Shown piece by piece: positions 34,086 to 43,509 of a stretch of DNA of 64,000 nt. A model generated the notes under the pieces. That model ran no database searches. It had not been told where the DNA came from and saw only the letters and a program-made list of their open reading frames with translations. The DNA lies in contig VFZE01000002.1 in NCBI GenBank assembly GCA_016871315.1, positions 1-64,000 on the forward strand, written 5' to 3'. The stretch's first letter is position 1; every line of letters starts with the position of its first letter. The position numbers were made by a program, and so were the translations under genes. Source of the DNA: Acidimicrobiia bacterium. Lineage in GTDB: Bacteria; Acidobacteriota; Terriglobia; Bryobacterales; Bryobacteraceae.

Positions 34086-35098
34086 CACCCGTTACCGGCT
34101 TGACTGAGAGCCGCCGCCTGTGGTTCCATCCCCGCCGCATACCACCGCCAGCTGGTTTCCACGATCTCATCCAGTTCCCTATAGCTGCTCTTCCATCCAA
34201 GCACCGATTCGGCCGCCCCGATGTCGGCAACCAGCGCCGGAGGATCGCCCAATCGCCGCTCCAAGCCGCGGTAGGGAACCTGCCGGCCCGTCACCCTCCG
34301 TGCGGACTCGATCACTTCCCGTACCGAATAGCCATGGCCGCTGCCCAGATTGAACGCGCGGCTTTCCCCGCCGCCCAGCAGGTATTCGAGCGATAGCGCG
34401 TGAGCCTTGGCAAGGTCGGTCACATGCACGAAATCACGCACCGCGGTGCCGTCCGGGGTCTCGTGATTCTCCCCATACAGATCCAGCGCCGGACGCAGTC
34501 CGGCCGCTGTCTGGAGAACTCTCGGGATGATGCGGAAATCCGGCTCGTTTTGACTGCTGTAGTCGCGCTCGGGATCCAGCCCGGCGGCGTTGAAGTAGCG
34601 CAGCACCACCCAGTTCAGTACACCGCGCAGCCCGAATTCGCGCACCGCCACCTCCGCCAACAGCTTCGACTGCCCGTAGGGGCTGATCGGCCGCTGTGGG
34701 TGCGACTCCGACACCGGCACCGATCGCGGCACGCCGTAGGTGGCGCACGTGGAGGAGAACACCAGGTTCCTTACCCCGGTTTTTTCCATCGCCTCCAGCA
34801 ACGCGACGGTCGTCAGGTAGTTGTTCTGCAAATACTTGCCGGGTTCGCGCATCGACTCGCCGACGTCGGCGAAGGCGGCAAAGTGCAGCACGGCCTTTAC
34901 TTGGTTTTCTGTCAGCACTTCCGACAAGGCTTTCTTGTCGCCGGCGTCGGCTTCAATGACCGGCCCCCACTGAACCGATTCCAGCCTGCCCGTACTGAAG
35001 TTGTCGAGAACGATCGGCTGATAACCAAGCGAGCGAAGCTCCTTGGCCGCCTGACTTCCAATGTATCCGGCTCCTCCGGTGATGAGAACACCTTCCAT
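34085..35098 (-). CDS. galE: UDP-glucose 4-epimerase
   Basis: A 337-residue extended SDR interconverting UDP-glucose and UDP-galactose (or the GlcNAc/GalNAc pair). The NAD motif GGAGYIGS lies at the N-terminus. Next come LDNFSTGR, HFAAFADVGES, SSTCATYG with the catalytic Ser/Thr, YGQSKLLAE (YxxxK), YFNAAGLDP, RDFVHVTDLA and FNLGSGHGYSV. All are family signatures and the length is standard. ATG 35098 is chosen; the frame opens seven codons earlier at a TTG. It is the first gene of the seven-gene glycan operon and supplies its donor sugar. A sigma70-like promoter with a palindrome at the start site lies about 80 bp upstream. Confidence 0.95.
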   Translation of the reverse strand: MEGVLITGGAGYIGSQAAKELRSLGYQPIVLDNFSTGRLESVQWGPVIEADAGDKKALSEVLTENQVKAVLHFAAFADVGESMREPGKYLQNNYLTTVALLEAMEKTGVRNLVFSSTCATYGVPRSVPVSESHPQRPISPYGQSKLLAEVAVREFGLRGVLNWVVLRYFNAAGLDPERDYSSQNEPDFRIIPRVLQTAAGLRPALDLYGENHETPDGTAVRDFVHVTDLAKAHALSLEYLLGGGESRAFNLGSGHGYSVREVIESARRVTGRQVPYRGLERRLGDPPALVADIGAAESVLGWKSSYRELDEIVETSWRWYAAGMEPQAAALSQAGNG

Positions 35099-35168
35099 CC
35101 AATTTCGAGGCCTCCTCAACAGGCTTTTCTCTCAAGAGAGATAACGCCTTCGAATCGGAAAACCACTC

Positions 35169-35215
35169 CTCCTAGCTAGGAGCCTATTCTGTTAGAAATC
35201 CAATATTAGCGTCAA
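35169..35215 (-). promoter_or_regulatory. Promoter of the galE glycan operon with palindromic operator
   Basis: On the reverse strand TTGACG (35210-35215) and CAGAAT (35186-35191) are separated by 18 bp. The predicted start near 35180 falls inside the perfect 14-bp palindrome CTCCTAGCTAGGAG (35169-35182), which could be a repressor site. A second inverted repeat, CTCTC-AA-GAGAG, lies at 35131-35142 in the leader. The rest of the 35099-35347 gap has no gene. Confidence 0.4.
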
Positions 35216-35347
35216 GGGCCGGTAGAGGTAAGCCTAGTACTATAACCCGTAGTCCTAAGCCAGTTTCCGGCCTTTGCGTAGAGCGTAAACATTTGTTGTT
35301 GTACGGTTTAACGGCCCGGCTGCGAACTGCGTTCACAAACATTAAAA

Positions 35348-35431
35348 TCAATTCTTTCCGATGGCGATCAAATGGCTGTCGGTTCCCAGAAAGATGCGTC
35401 CGCCGGAGATGGCCGGCGAAGCCAGGTTCTG
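35348..35431 (-). pseudogene. C-terminal remnant of a PQQ-propeller protein
   Basis: Directly after the stop of the hybrid histidine kinase, and in the same frame, 27 codons read QNLASPAISGGRIFL then GTDSHLIAIGKN and end in TGA. This matches the last blade of the PQQ-like protein on the other side of the kinase gene, which ends LASPAIAQGRIYL then RSDSHLLAIGK. The two tails are paralogous, not identical. No start codon and no other part of the gene is present, so this is the relic of a second propeller gene whose body was lost or replaced. Confidence 0.75.
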
Positions 35432-38248
35432 TCATTTCATCGGGACGCCGCGGCCTGTGCTGTGGGTGAACTGTTCAATCGCGGCCGCGAGTTTCTCGAT
35501 CTCGATGGGCTTGGCAAGGAAAGCATCCATTCCCGCCTCCTGGCATTTCCGCTGCTCTTCCTCCATCGCGCTCGCCGTCAGCGCAAGGATCCTGACGCGG
35601 GAGTTGAATCGGCGCCGGATCTCTCGGGCGGTTTCATATCCATCCATTACCGGCATCTGACAATCCATGAGGACAAGAGGGAATTCCTCGTTGTTCAGAT
35701 GGGCGATGGCCTCCGCTCCGTTCGCCGCCACCTCGCATCGGTAACCGAGTTTCTCCACCAGCCGCCTGGCAATCAGCTGGTTCACAGGGTTGTCCTCGAC
35801 GATCAGAATGCGTGGCTCCTCTTCCTGGTTCCTGCGGGTTTCTTCAAAAGCCGGGTTATGGCCGGGCTCCTGCTGTGCTAGTTCACAAGGGATCCAGAAC
35901 CGGAATGTAGACCCTTCCCCAGGGCGGCTCTCAACCGTGATCTCGCCTCCCATCAGTCCCACCAGTTTTCGGCAGATCGCCAATCCCAACCCTGATCCTC
36001 CGAATCTGCGCGTTGTCGAGGAATCCTCCTGCGTAAAGGCATCGAAGATCCTGTCCAGCATCTCTTTCCGGATTCCGATCCCGCTGTCACGAACGCGGAA
36101 CTCGAGTTGAATACGCTTCGGGGAATCGCCTGGCCTGCTGGACACCGAAACCCGGATGCCGCCACACTCGGTAAACTTGACCGCGTTGCCGGCCAAATTC
36201 ATGAGAACCTGTCTCAGCCGGGTCGGATCCGCCGATATCCATTCCGGCGTGCCGGGCGCCCATTCTGTCTCCAGCGACAATCCCGTGTTCTGCACGATTG
36301 GCTGGAAGGCGAACATTGTCCCCTCCACCAAATCTCTCAGGTTGAAGGGTCTGTCTTCCAGAAGCAGTTTGCCCGCTTCCACCTTCGACAAGTCTAGAAT
36401 GTCGTTCACAAGCGCCACCAGAACTTCCGCCGATTGAACCGACATCTCCGTGTACTCGCGCTGTTCCTGGTTGAGGTCGGTTGCCGACAGCAGGTGCAAA
36501 GTCCCAAGCACGCCGTTCATTGGTGTCCGGATCTCATGACTCATGTGCGCCAGAAAACTGCTTTTGGCGATGTTGGCCGCTTCCGCACGCTGGGTCGCTT
36601 CGCGCAACTCCGCGGTGCGGGTGGCCACTTTATCCTCCAGACTCGACAGAATCGACTCCCTTTCGGCAGCCGCCCTGTTTAGCCGTTGGGACATGTCCGA
36701 ATAGGCATCCATCAGCACCAGCACCTCTTTGGGGCAGCTTTGATTGGCCGCCAGCTGCGCCGCCGGAGGAGGGCATTCGGCCGGCATCTTGCGAACTTGA
36801 TCCACCAGCCCGCTGATGGAGGTGGCGACGCCCCTGCCCAGGGCGCTTGCAAGCAGCCAGGAGATCAGCATCCCCGCCATCAGCCAGACTCCTATGCGGC
36901 TGTAGATCCCGAACAGCTCATCCCTGACCAGGTGGAAAGGCCTCCAAACCATCAGGGTCCATCCATAGTGCTCGTCGGTCGCCGAAGCCGTCATCATGAT
37001 CCTGGGTAAAGTGCGGATTCCCTTGACGCGAGGGTATTGGAACACGCTCGAGCCCGAGGCCCGCGCAGCACGGAACATTCCGTCTTGGGAAGCGTCCTCC
37101 AGCGCACGGTATGGCGATCCAGGCGGGGAATGGACCACTTTGCCAGAGGCGTCGAAGACTGCCGACATGTCGGTCGGTTTTAAGTTTCCGCTGATCTTGT
37201 TTCCCACCACCTCCAGATCCAAAGAAGCCTCGATAATGCCGGCAAAACGGCCCGCCCGGTCCCGGTAGGGTGCGCTCACCGCAACGATGCAGTCGGTTCC
37301 AAAACCGCGCCCCCGGAAAACGCCGGAAACGAACGGGAGCCCCGATTTCCGGGGCTCGATGAAATAGGGACGGTCGCTGACATCGCTGCCTACCGACTGA
37401 ATCGGCTGTTTCCCATCGAGAGTTCGCCGGGGGTGCGAGCCAATCACCGCCCCGGCGGTGTCGGTAACAATCATCGTCAGGATCGAAGACCGGTTCTGGT
37501 GGTAGCGCTCCAGCAGGCGGTTCAACTCGCTCTTGCCATGAATGCCCCCCTCCTCCATCGACATCGCCAGATGCGTCAATTCGTCCCTGTGCTTGTCCAG
37601 CTCCGCCGTAATGCCCGACAACATTGTCTGGGCGGACCGGGCCAGCTCCTCGACAATGTAGCTTCTTTGCCGGTTCAGAAACTGCTGGCTGGTCGCCACA
37701 AAAAAGGCAAGGGCGATGATCAGGCATGCCAACACGGTGCGATGCACGACGTGCTGTTGGAGGCTCCGCGCCGGCAAGGGGTTCCCGAACCGTGCGATCT
37801 GACTGTCAAACAATTCCAGAATCACCTGCGACAGTAGGGCGCTGAACAACGTCAACATCGCCCACGCCGTCAGCAGTTGCGCGAGCCCGTTGGGTGACGT
37901 GGGCACTCTCCACAGCAGCAAGGCCCCCAATGGAATCTTCACCAGCAGCCATAGCATCGCCGCGGTCAAGGGCACAAACCCGCGCCGGCGGACCAGCCAG
38001 CCCACCGCGAACGCCTCGGCCAGCAGGATCGGCAATGCATTCCAGCTTCCGAGCTGCAGGTAAACCGGAACGTAGGCGGCCGCAACCACGGGCAGTGCAT
38101 AGAGCGGCCCGAGCACACTCGTAACCACGTACCAGCTTGCAGAGCCGAGGAACAGGTAGAACGATCCCGCGAACTGAAGCGGATACCAATTGATGAGAAC
38201 GGCGACGGCGGCGGCGGCCAGCGCCAGAGCCCAATTCCGGTAGGCCAT
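35432..38248 (-). CDS. Hybrid sensor histidine kinase with membrane sensor and receiver domain
   Basis: A 938-residue inner-membrane kinase. A block of about six helices (residues 1-150) precedes a further helix, a periplasmic Cache-like sensor region (about 205-440) and another helix near 455. Then come a short linker/coiled coil, HisKA with the phospho-acceptor His in [12 protein letters not shown], HATPase with [19 protein letters not shown] and [10 protein letters not shown], and a C-terminal receiver with [15 protein letters not shown] (Asp acceptor). All catalytic motifs are intact. No separate response regulator is adjacent. The start is ATG 38248; GTG 38266 is possible, but a candidate promoter (TTGCAC 38302-38307, TAGACT 38278-38283, reverse strand) would leave that start almost leaderless. 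The signal sensed is unknown. Confidence 0.92.
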   Translation of the reverse strand: MAYRNWALALAAAAVAVLINWYPLQFAGSFYLFLGSASWYVVTSVLGPLYALPVVAAAYVPVYLQLGSWNALPILLAEAFAVGWLVRRRGFVPLTAAMLWLLVKIPLGALLLWRVPTSPNGLAQLLTAWAMLTLFSALLSQVILELFDSQIARFGNPLPARSLQQHVVHRTVLACLIIALAFFVATSQQFLNRQRSYIVEELARSAQTMLSGITAELDKHRDELTHLAMSMEEGGIHGKSELNRLLERYHQNRSSILTMIVTDTAGAVIGSHPRRTLDGKQPIQSVGSDVSDRPYFIEPRKSGLPFVSGVFRGRGFGTDCIVAVSAPYRDRAGRFAGIIEASLDLEVVGNKISGNLKPTDMSAVFDASGKVVHSPPGSPYRALEDASQDGMFRAARASGSSVFQYPRVKGIRTLPRIMMTASATDEHYGWTLMVWRPFHLVRDELFGIYSRIGVWLMAGMLISWLLASALGRGVATSISGLVDQVRKMPAECPPPAAQLAANQSCPKEVLVLMDAYSDMSQRLNRAAAERESILSSLEDKVATRTAELREATQRAEAANIAKSSFLAHMSHEIRTPMNGVLGTLHLLSATDLNQEQREYTEMSVQSAEVLVALVNDILDLSKVEAGKLLLEDRPFNLRDLVEGTMFAFQPIVQNTGLSLETEWAPGTPEWISADPTRLRQVLMNLAGNAVKFTECGGIRVSVSSRPGDSPKRIQLEFRVRDSGIGIRKEMLDRIFDAFTQEDSSTTRRFGGSGLGLAICRKLVGLMGGEITVESRPGEGSTFRFWIPCELAQQEPGHNPAFEETRRNQEEEPRILIVEDNPVNQLIARRLVEKLGYRCEVAANGAEAIAHLNNEEFPLVLMDCQMPVMDGYETAREIRRRFNSRVRILALTASAMEEEQRKCQEAGMDAFLAKPIEIEKLAAAIEQFTHSTGRGVPMK

Positions 38249-38414
38249 TCTGCTTACGGACAGCACTCTTGGGAACCAGTCTACAGCAGGCAGCTTGGTC
38301 AGTGCAAAGGGCTGCTCTTGCCCCTCTACCCCTCCCGGTCTTGCCCATAGTCAATGTAACGAAGCTAAGGAGCGGGAGCACGAACGGCGTTTACTTACTA
38401 CGTAAAAATCACCA

Positions 38415-39671
38415 CTACTTGCCGATCGCCAGCAGATGGCTGTCGCTTCGCAGGTAGATCCGTCCCTGTGCGATCGCTGGCGAGGCCAGAATCCGCTCCT
38501 CCAGGTGATTCTCCGCCAGCACCTTCTTCTGGCGGCCCGCTTCCAGCACGAAGGTCACGCCTTCTTCGTTTACCAGGTAGACTTTACCATCGGCGGCGAC
38601 AGGAGACGAGGAGAAGACACTGCCGAAGCGGTCCTTCCACAGCGTCTTGCCGTCGGCGGCATCCACGGCGCTGGCGATGCCGGTCTCATTGGCCAAATAC
38701 AGAATGCCCTGGTAGTAGAGCAGCGAGGAGACGTACGGGCCGCCGGTCTTGACTTCCCACTTGACGCCGCCGCCCGGCTGAAGCGCGAGATAAGGACTGG
38801 AAGAGTAGCCGCGGTTCAAATAGAGCACCCCGTTGTGAAAAACGGGCGTAGGCACGGGGACGCGGTTCGGTTCACCTGCCGACCAAAGCAGCTCGCCGGT
38901 GGTTGGGTCCAGCGCATCGACGCGCTGGCTGGAGTTGAGAATCAGCTCATCGTGGCCGGCCAGCTTGATCACGAACGGCGTTGTGTAGCTGCGCTTCTCC
39001 TTGCCGCGGTCCTTGCGCCAACGCTGGGCGCCGGTGCGTTTGTCGAGCGCCAGCAGATAGGCGCCGGGCGGATGATCGCAGAGCAGCAGCAGGGAGTCCT
39101 TGTATAAGGTGGGCGAGCTGCCGTGCCCCCACAACACATCGAACGGCGCGACCTCCCGGCCAAGGTGATGCTTCCAGACGAGCTTGCCGGTGAAGTCGAG
39201 CGCCACCAACTGGCCGTTGCCGAACCATGCGTAGACTCGCTCGCCATCGGTGACACAACTCGGACTCGCCAGGTTGTGCTTGATGTGCACTGGTTGGAGA
39301 ACGCCTTCGCCGTCGAAGGTGTAATCCCAGAGAAGTTTGCCTGTTACCCGGTGGAAGGCCTGCACGGAGAAGCGCACCTTTTCGGTCTCGCCGGTGCGCC
39401 GCGCGGCGGCGGCGCCTTCAAAATCGCGGCTGCGGCCTTCGAATGGGCCATCGCCGAGTTGCGAGGTGAGGAAGATATGATCGCCCCAGACGACCGGCGT
39501 CGAGGTTCCCATGCCCTTTAGCGGCGCGCGCCAGGCGATGTTTTCCGTCTTCGACCAGCGCAGCGGCAGGTTCTTCTCCGTCGAGATGCCATCGGCGGTC
39601 GGACCTCGCCACTGGGGCCAGTTCTGGGCCATCAAGGGGAGCGCCGTGAGCAACATGAGAAACCGCATCAT
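38415..39671 (-). CDS. PQQ-like beta-propeller protein (BamB-like), exported
   Basis: A 418-residue exported beta-propeller with a signal peptide (MMRFLMLLTALPLMAQ) and an opening NWPQWRGPTADGIS motif that typifies the outer-membrane-protein-assembly/PQQ-binding-like group in Acidobacteria and Planctomycetes. Repeated blades are seen as GKLLWDYTFDG, GKLVWKHHLG, GELLWSAG and GKTLWKDRFG, about seven in all. True PQQ enzymes have extra cofactor residues that are not evident, so this is probably a structural or binding protein. ATG 39671 follows AAGGTG at a good distance. A remnant of a paralogous propeller lies on the far side of the histidine-kinase gene. Confidence 0.87.
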   Translation of the reverse strand: MMRFLMLLTALPLMAQNWPQWRGPTADGISTEKNLPLRWSKTENIAWRAPLKGMGTSTPVVWGDHIFLTSQLGDGPFEGRSRDFEGAAAARRTGETEKVRFSVQAFHRVTGKLLWDYTFDGEGVLQPVHIKHNLASPSCVTDGERVYAWFGNGQLVALDFTGKLVWKHHLGREVAPFDVLWGHGSSPTLYKDSLLLLCDHPPGAYLLALDKRTGAQRWRKDRGKEKRSYTTPFVIKLAGHDELILNSSQRVDALDPTTGELLWSAGEPNRVPVPTPVFHNGVLYLNRGYSSSPYLALQPGGGVKWEVKTGGPYVSSLLYYQGILYLANETGIASAVDAADGKTLWKDRFGSVFSSSPVAADGKVYLVNEEGVTFVLEAGRQKKVLAENHLEERILASPAIAQGRIYLRSDSHLLAIGK

Positions 39672-39742
39672 ACTTTTCACCTTACAACAGGACGGTAAAG
39701 TGCGGTCGAACAGCAGGATTTGTTCTAATAGTCCTGATCCCT

Positions 39743-40729
39743 ATGACCGGCACCATCGTGGGCCCATTCCGGATCATGGAAAAACTCGGTGAAGGCGGCA
39801 TGGGTGTGGTCTACAAGGCCGAGGACACGGTATTGAACAGAACCGTGGCCCTCAAATTCCTCTCTGACGCAGCCCGGCTCAACCAGGAAATGGAGAAACG
39901 CTTCACCCGCGAGGCGCAGGCCGCCGCCCGGCTCGACCATCCCGCTATTTGCGCCGTCCATGGCTATCATCAGGAGGCTGGCCACAGATTCATTGTGATG
40001 GCTTATGTCAAGGGAAAGAGCCTGCACGAGTGGATCACCTCCGGGCAGTTGACGCTAGCGTTGGCGCTGGACTACACCATCGGAATCGCCGAAGGCCTCA
40101 AGGCCGCCCACGCCAAGGGCGTGGTTCATCGGGACATAAAGCCGGCCAATATCATCGTCTCTGACTCCGGACAACCCATACTCACGGATTTCGGCCTTGC
40201 GCTGCTCACCGACCGTTCCCGCATCACGCGCGCCAACACCATCATGGGAACCGTGCGCTACATGTCTCCCGAGCAGGCGCTCGGCAAGGACGTGGACCGC
40301 CGCACGGATATCTGGTCCTTGGCGGTGGTTCTTTATGAACTGCTGTGCGGCCAAGCTCCCTTCACGGGAAAGAACCACTCCGCGGTTCTTTCCGCGCTCA
40401 TTCACAATGCACCTCCTGCTCTGAGTGAACTTCCCCACCCCACCGCGGAGGAACTCAACCGCATCCTGGCGAAGGCGCTCTCCAAGAATCCCGGGATGCG
40501 CTATCAGCACATGGATGACTTCGCGGTTGACCTGGCCGCCGTCCGCCGCCGGTGTGAAGGCGCGCAGTTACTGCCCGCCCGGGGCGCCTGTGCCAATGAC
40601 GCCACTACGCTCACCAGCATCGATCAGCCAACCGCCTTCCCGCGAGTTGCTTTCGATTACCGCTGGCTTGTTTTCGCCACCGCGCTCCTGTTAATTGCCG
40701 GGTTGTTGTGGCGGTTTGTCGTCCGGTGA
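39743..40729 (+). CDS. Ser/Thr protein kinase with C-terminal membrane anchor
   Basis: A 328-residue Hanks-type kinase: glycine loop GEGGMG from residue 16, Lys38, HRDIKPAN at 129-136, DFG at 149-151, and an activation segment with GTVRYMSPEQ. The kinase domain ends with NPGMRYQHMDDFAVDL near 260. A single helix at about 305-326 (WLVFATALLLIAGLLWRF) anchors it, with almost nothing on the far side. It therefore lacks the sensor or TPR region most acidobacterial kinases carry. The next gene, a secreted protein with a possible atypical kinase fold, has its own promoter. Confidence 0.92.
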   Translation: MTGTIVGPFRIMEKLGEGGMGVVYKAEDTVLNRTVALKFLSDAARLNQEMEKRFTREAQAAARLDHPAICAVHGYHQEAGHRFIVMAYVKGKSLHEWITSGQLTLALALDYTIGIAEGLKAAHAKGVVHRDIKPANIIVSDSGQPILTDFGLALLTDRSRITRANTIMGTVRYMSPEQALGKDVDRRTDIWSLAVVLYELLCGQAPFTGKNHSAVLSALIHNAPPALSELPHPTAEELNRILAKALSKNPGMRYQHMDDFAVDLAAVRRRCEGAQLLPARGACANDATTLTSIDQPTAFPRVAFDYRWLVFATALLLIAGLLWRFVVR

Positions 40730-40732
40730 CCC

Positions 40733-40761
40733 TTGCGTTTCTGAATCCGAACCTATATACA
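40733..40761 (+). promoter_or_regulatory. Sigma70-type promoter upstream of the 272-residue exported protein
   Basis: TTGCGT (40733-40738) and TATACA (40756-40761) are separated by exactly 17 bp. The predicted start near 40768 gives a leader of about 27 bases containing GGAGG at 40783-40787, eight bases before ATG 40795. Confidence 0.5.
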
Positions 40762-40794
40762 TACATATGGCGAGTCTTAGCTGGAGGAACTGTG

Positions 40795-41613
40795 ATGAAA
40801 ACTTGGGCACTGGCCGCTTCCGTCGCCGTATTCTCGGCTGTTCTGCTTTCCCAACAGCCTGCCACCGGGCCTGTCGCGGATCGCGATCGTGAGGAGTTTC
40901 TTCTCAAAGCCAAGGTGTTGGGCTCACGCCCCGTTTCCACTGGCATCAACAATACGCAACGGGTTACTCTCGCACTCGGCGGCTTCACTCATGACGCCCA
41001 TTTCAACGATGTGAATTTCGCCGCCAGTTCGTACCAGACGCCCAACGGCACGGAGCTGAACTTCAAGGACAATTACAAGTTCAATCTCGTCGCCTACAAG
41101 CTGGACCGCTTGATCGGGCTGAATATGATTCCCGTTTACGTCGAGCGCAAGGTCAATGGCAAGTCCGGCGCCTTGGGATGGTGGGTGGATGACGTGCTGA
41201 TGATGGAGCTGAACCGTCACCAGAAGAAGATGGAACCGCCGGACCAGGACGGCTGGAACGACCAGATGTACCAGGTGCGGATCTTCAACGAACTGGCCTA
41301 CAACGTGGACGCCAACCTCGGCAATTTGCTCATCACCAGGGACTGGAACATTGTGATGGTCGACTTCACCCGGGCCTTCCGTCTGCATAAGACGCTGCGA
41401 GCTCCTAAGAACCTGGTCCGGATCGACAACCGCGTCTATGAAGGGTTGAAGAAACTGAACGCCGGCGATGTGCAGCGTGAGGCCGGGAATTACTTGCATA
41501 AGGGTGAGATTCAGGCAGTGATGGCGCGGCGTGACCGGATCATTGAGTTCTTTGACAGAGAGATCGCCGCTAAGGGGGAAGCCGCGGTGAAGTGCACGGC
41601 ACCCGGCCACTAG
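40795..41613 (+). CDS. Exported protein with possible FAM20/PI3K-like kinase fold
   Basis: A 272-residue protein with a probable signal peptide (MKTWALAASVAVFSAVLLSQ). The middle has FKDNYKFNLVAYKLDRLIGL at 90-109 and VPVYVERKVNGKSGALGWWV-like strands. Then comes ELAYNVDANLGNLLI (Asp172, Asn174, Gly176, Asn177) and VMVDFTRAF (Asp190). The order D-x-N-x-G-N-x-L followed about 13 residues later by a D-F resembles the catalytic and metal-binding loops of FAM20C, HipA and phosphatidylinositol-kinase-like folds. The fold assignment is my inference. If it is a kinase, the signal peptide would place it outside the cytoplasm, where ATP is scarce. A Ser/Thr kinase lies just upstream. ATG 40795 is supported by GGAGG and the promoter. 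Confidence 0.55.
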   Translation: MKTWALAASVAVFSAVLLSQQPATGPVADRDREEFLLKAKVLGSRPVSTGINNTQRVTLALGGFTHDAHFNDVNFAASSYQTPNGTELNFKDNYKFNLVAYKLDRLIGLNMIPVYVERKVNGKSGALGWWVDDVLMMELNRHQKKMEPPDQDGWNDQMYQVRIFNELAYNVDANLGNLLITRDWNIVMVDFTRAFRLHKTLRAPKNLVRIDNRVYEGLKKLNAGDVQREAGNYLHKGEIQAVMARRDRIIEFFDREIAAKGEAAVKCTAPGH

Positions 41614-41636
41614 AGCGGCTTGTCGGGGTGGCGCGC

Positions 41637-42484
41637 CTACGGAAACTCCTTCATGTGACCTTCCCAGCGCGCCTTCCGTTCGGCCATGTATTGCTTGTAC
41701 TCCGCCGAGCCTCGGATCTTCTCCAGGTGCGGGGTGCGCGAAAACAGCAGGTAGTTCGGCATCCCGTACTGGTCGGTCTTCCTCAGCCACTTCACCGCCT
41801 CTCCGGCATTGCCCTGCATCGCGTTCGCGCACGCCGCCCCGTACGTCAGGTGATGATAGGCCCGGTCCTTTTCGAGGCTGTCGATTCGCCGTGTCTCAGT
41901 TTGCACCGCGCTCCAGTTGCCCTCCATCGCAAGCAGGATTAGCCGCGCCCCCAGCACATGCGGCGAATTGGGATTCCGGTCCATCTCCTTCTGGATCTGC
42001 TCGCGCGCCTCTTTAAGCTGCGCACACGCTTGTCGGCCGTACCGACAGCCCGCGGATCTTGCTCACCTTGGTGATGATGGCATCTGCCAGGCCCACCTCC
42101 AGGTAATCCTCCTTCCCTTGGGCCTGCAGTGACTTCGGCGGCAGAACCGCCAGCGACTTGATCCCAGCCTCCTCAGCCGGCCGCATCCGCCGCCATCCCA
42201 GCCAGCCAGCCGTGGCCAACACCAGGACGCCCGCCGCCACAAGGCCGGCCCGCGCCGCCGGACGCCCGGATTTCGAAGGCGCACCGGCCGGCTGCCTTCC
42301 CAACGATCGCAAGTCCACCAGCAAATCATCAGCGTGCTGGTACCGCTCTCCCGGATTCTTGCAGGAACTTCAGCGCCACCACTCGCCGAAGCTTCGTATC
42401 TTCCGCTTTGTACACCGCCCCCATCGCCCCTTCGCCGAGCTTCTCCAGGATCCGGTAGTGAGAGACGATCTGCCCAGTCGTCAA
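41637..42484 (-). pseudogene. Ser/Thr kinase gene broken by two internal deletions
   Basis: Read on the reverse strand, it begins (TTG 42484) [21 protein letters not shown] and continues VALKFLQE. It then jumps, out of frame, to [20 protein letters not shown], the normal end of a kinase domain. The whole catalytic core (HRD, DFG, activation segment) is missing at about 42360. A membrane helix and a TolB-like LSVRPTS segment follow. Near 42030 a second out-of-frame jump leads to QLKEAREQIQKEMDRNP and a tail of TPR-like helices ending HMKEFP. Two separate frame changes and loss of the catalytic residues make this a clear pseudogene of the kinase-TolB-TPR class. Confidence 0.88.
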
Positions 42485-42534
42485 ATGGAGGCACGCTACT
42501 GACGAGGAGCATAGCATGGCGATATCATGGGGAC

Positions 42535-43038
42535 ATGCCCACCAAGGCTGGCCTGTCCGAACGGGAGTATCTACGGACCAGCTTCCCGGACGTCGATCCG
42601 GAATTCCGCGACGGCGAAATTCTGGGGCGCAGCGTGCCCGATCTCAAACATGGAACCGCGCAGTTGATGCTGGGCGCCTTTTTCGTCCGGCATCGAAACA
42701 GCCACCACTTGCATGCCGCATCGGAGACCCGCCTGCGCCTCCGCCCGGGCCGCGTGGTCATCCCTGACGTGTGCGTCTTCTGGCCGGACAAGCCCGATGC
42801 CCGCTACCCCGATTCGCCTCCGCTCATCGTGGTCGAGATCCTCTCCCGCGACGACCCCATGTCGCAGGTACGCGCCAAGCTTCTGGAGTACCTCGACTGG
42901 GGCGTGCCACACATCTGGCTGGTGGACCCGGAAGCCCGTGTGCTCTACGAGTTCCGCCAGGACGGCCTGCACGAGGTGGTCTCCTACACCATCCAGGAAA
43001 CCGGATTGGAACTAAACCCCGCCGATATCTTCGATTAA
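42535..43038 (+). CDS. Uma2 family (DUF820) putative restriction-endonuclease-fold protein
   Basis: A 167-residue protein starting at ATG 42535. It shows the DUF820/Uma2 pattern: SEREYL near the start, [20 protein letters not shown] with the active-site Asp, [13 protein letters not shown] with the E-x-L of the PD-(D/E)XK core, [18 protein letters not shown] and a final beta segment. These small nuclease-fold proteins are abundant in Cyanobacteria and Acidobacteria, often as many scattered copies. Their cellular role is unknown. It appears intact although it sits among decayed genes, and is divergent from the broken kinase. Confidence 0.85.
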   Translation: MPTKAGLSEREYLRTSFPDVDPEFRDGEILGRSVPDLKHGTAQLMLGAFFVRHRNSHHLHAASETRLRLRPGRVVIPDVCVFWPDKPDARYPDSPPLIVVEILSRDDPMSQVRAKLLEYLDWGVPHIWLVDPEARVLYEFRQDGLHEVVSYTIQETGLELNPADIFD

Positions 43039-43079
43039 ACCGGCTACCTGTGATCAGGCCAAGGCCGACAACAGGTGCT

Positions 43080-43509
43080 TTAGTTCGAGCAGGCCGCGAA
43101 GTCGATCCCGAGCGCCTTCACATCGATCGGCACGCTGCCGGCGGCCTGAATGATGTCCGCATAAAGATAGGCTCCGTGCGCATGGGCGAGCCTGCTGATC
43201 GCCGCGGCATCTTCCACCCATCCGTTCACGTTCGAGATCAGCGTAATCGACACCAGCTTGGTCTTCCGGTCGATGACTTTTTCCATGTCCCGCAAGTCGA
43301 TCCGCCAGTCCCGGTGCTTCACGATGCGGACATCCATACCGGCCTTCCGCCGTCCCATGTAGTCATGGATCGACCCGGCGTAGTGCAGATCGTTGGTGAC
43401 CAGGTTGCCGCCCGATTCCTGAATCCGCAGTCCGTTCACAACGGCGGCTTCGCCCGCCTTGGTGCACATGACGAAGCCGATCTCGGACGGCTTCGCGTTG
43501 ATACTTCAT
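43080..43509 (-). pseudogene. Class V aminotransferase fragment, cut at both ends
   Basis: A Shine-Dalgarno (GGAGG) and ATG at 43509, overlapping the preceding DUF1080-like stop (ATGA), lead after three codons into a different frame. That frame reads INAKPSEIGFVMCTKAGEA and on to GAYLYADIIQAAGSVPID and DFAACSN-stop at 43080. This is the middle of a cysteine-desulfurase-like PLP enzyme. About 80 N-terminal residues have been deleted out of frame. The gene ends just before the expected Tyr-Lys-Trp with the PLP lysine, so the C-terminal half is missing too. It cannot be functional. Confidence 0.85.

Noticed and set aside
38415-39671. PQQ-dependent dehydrogenase
   Set aside because: Only propeller repeats are present; cofactor and catalytic Asp/Glu residues of the dehydrogenases are not visible.
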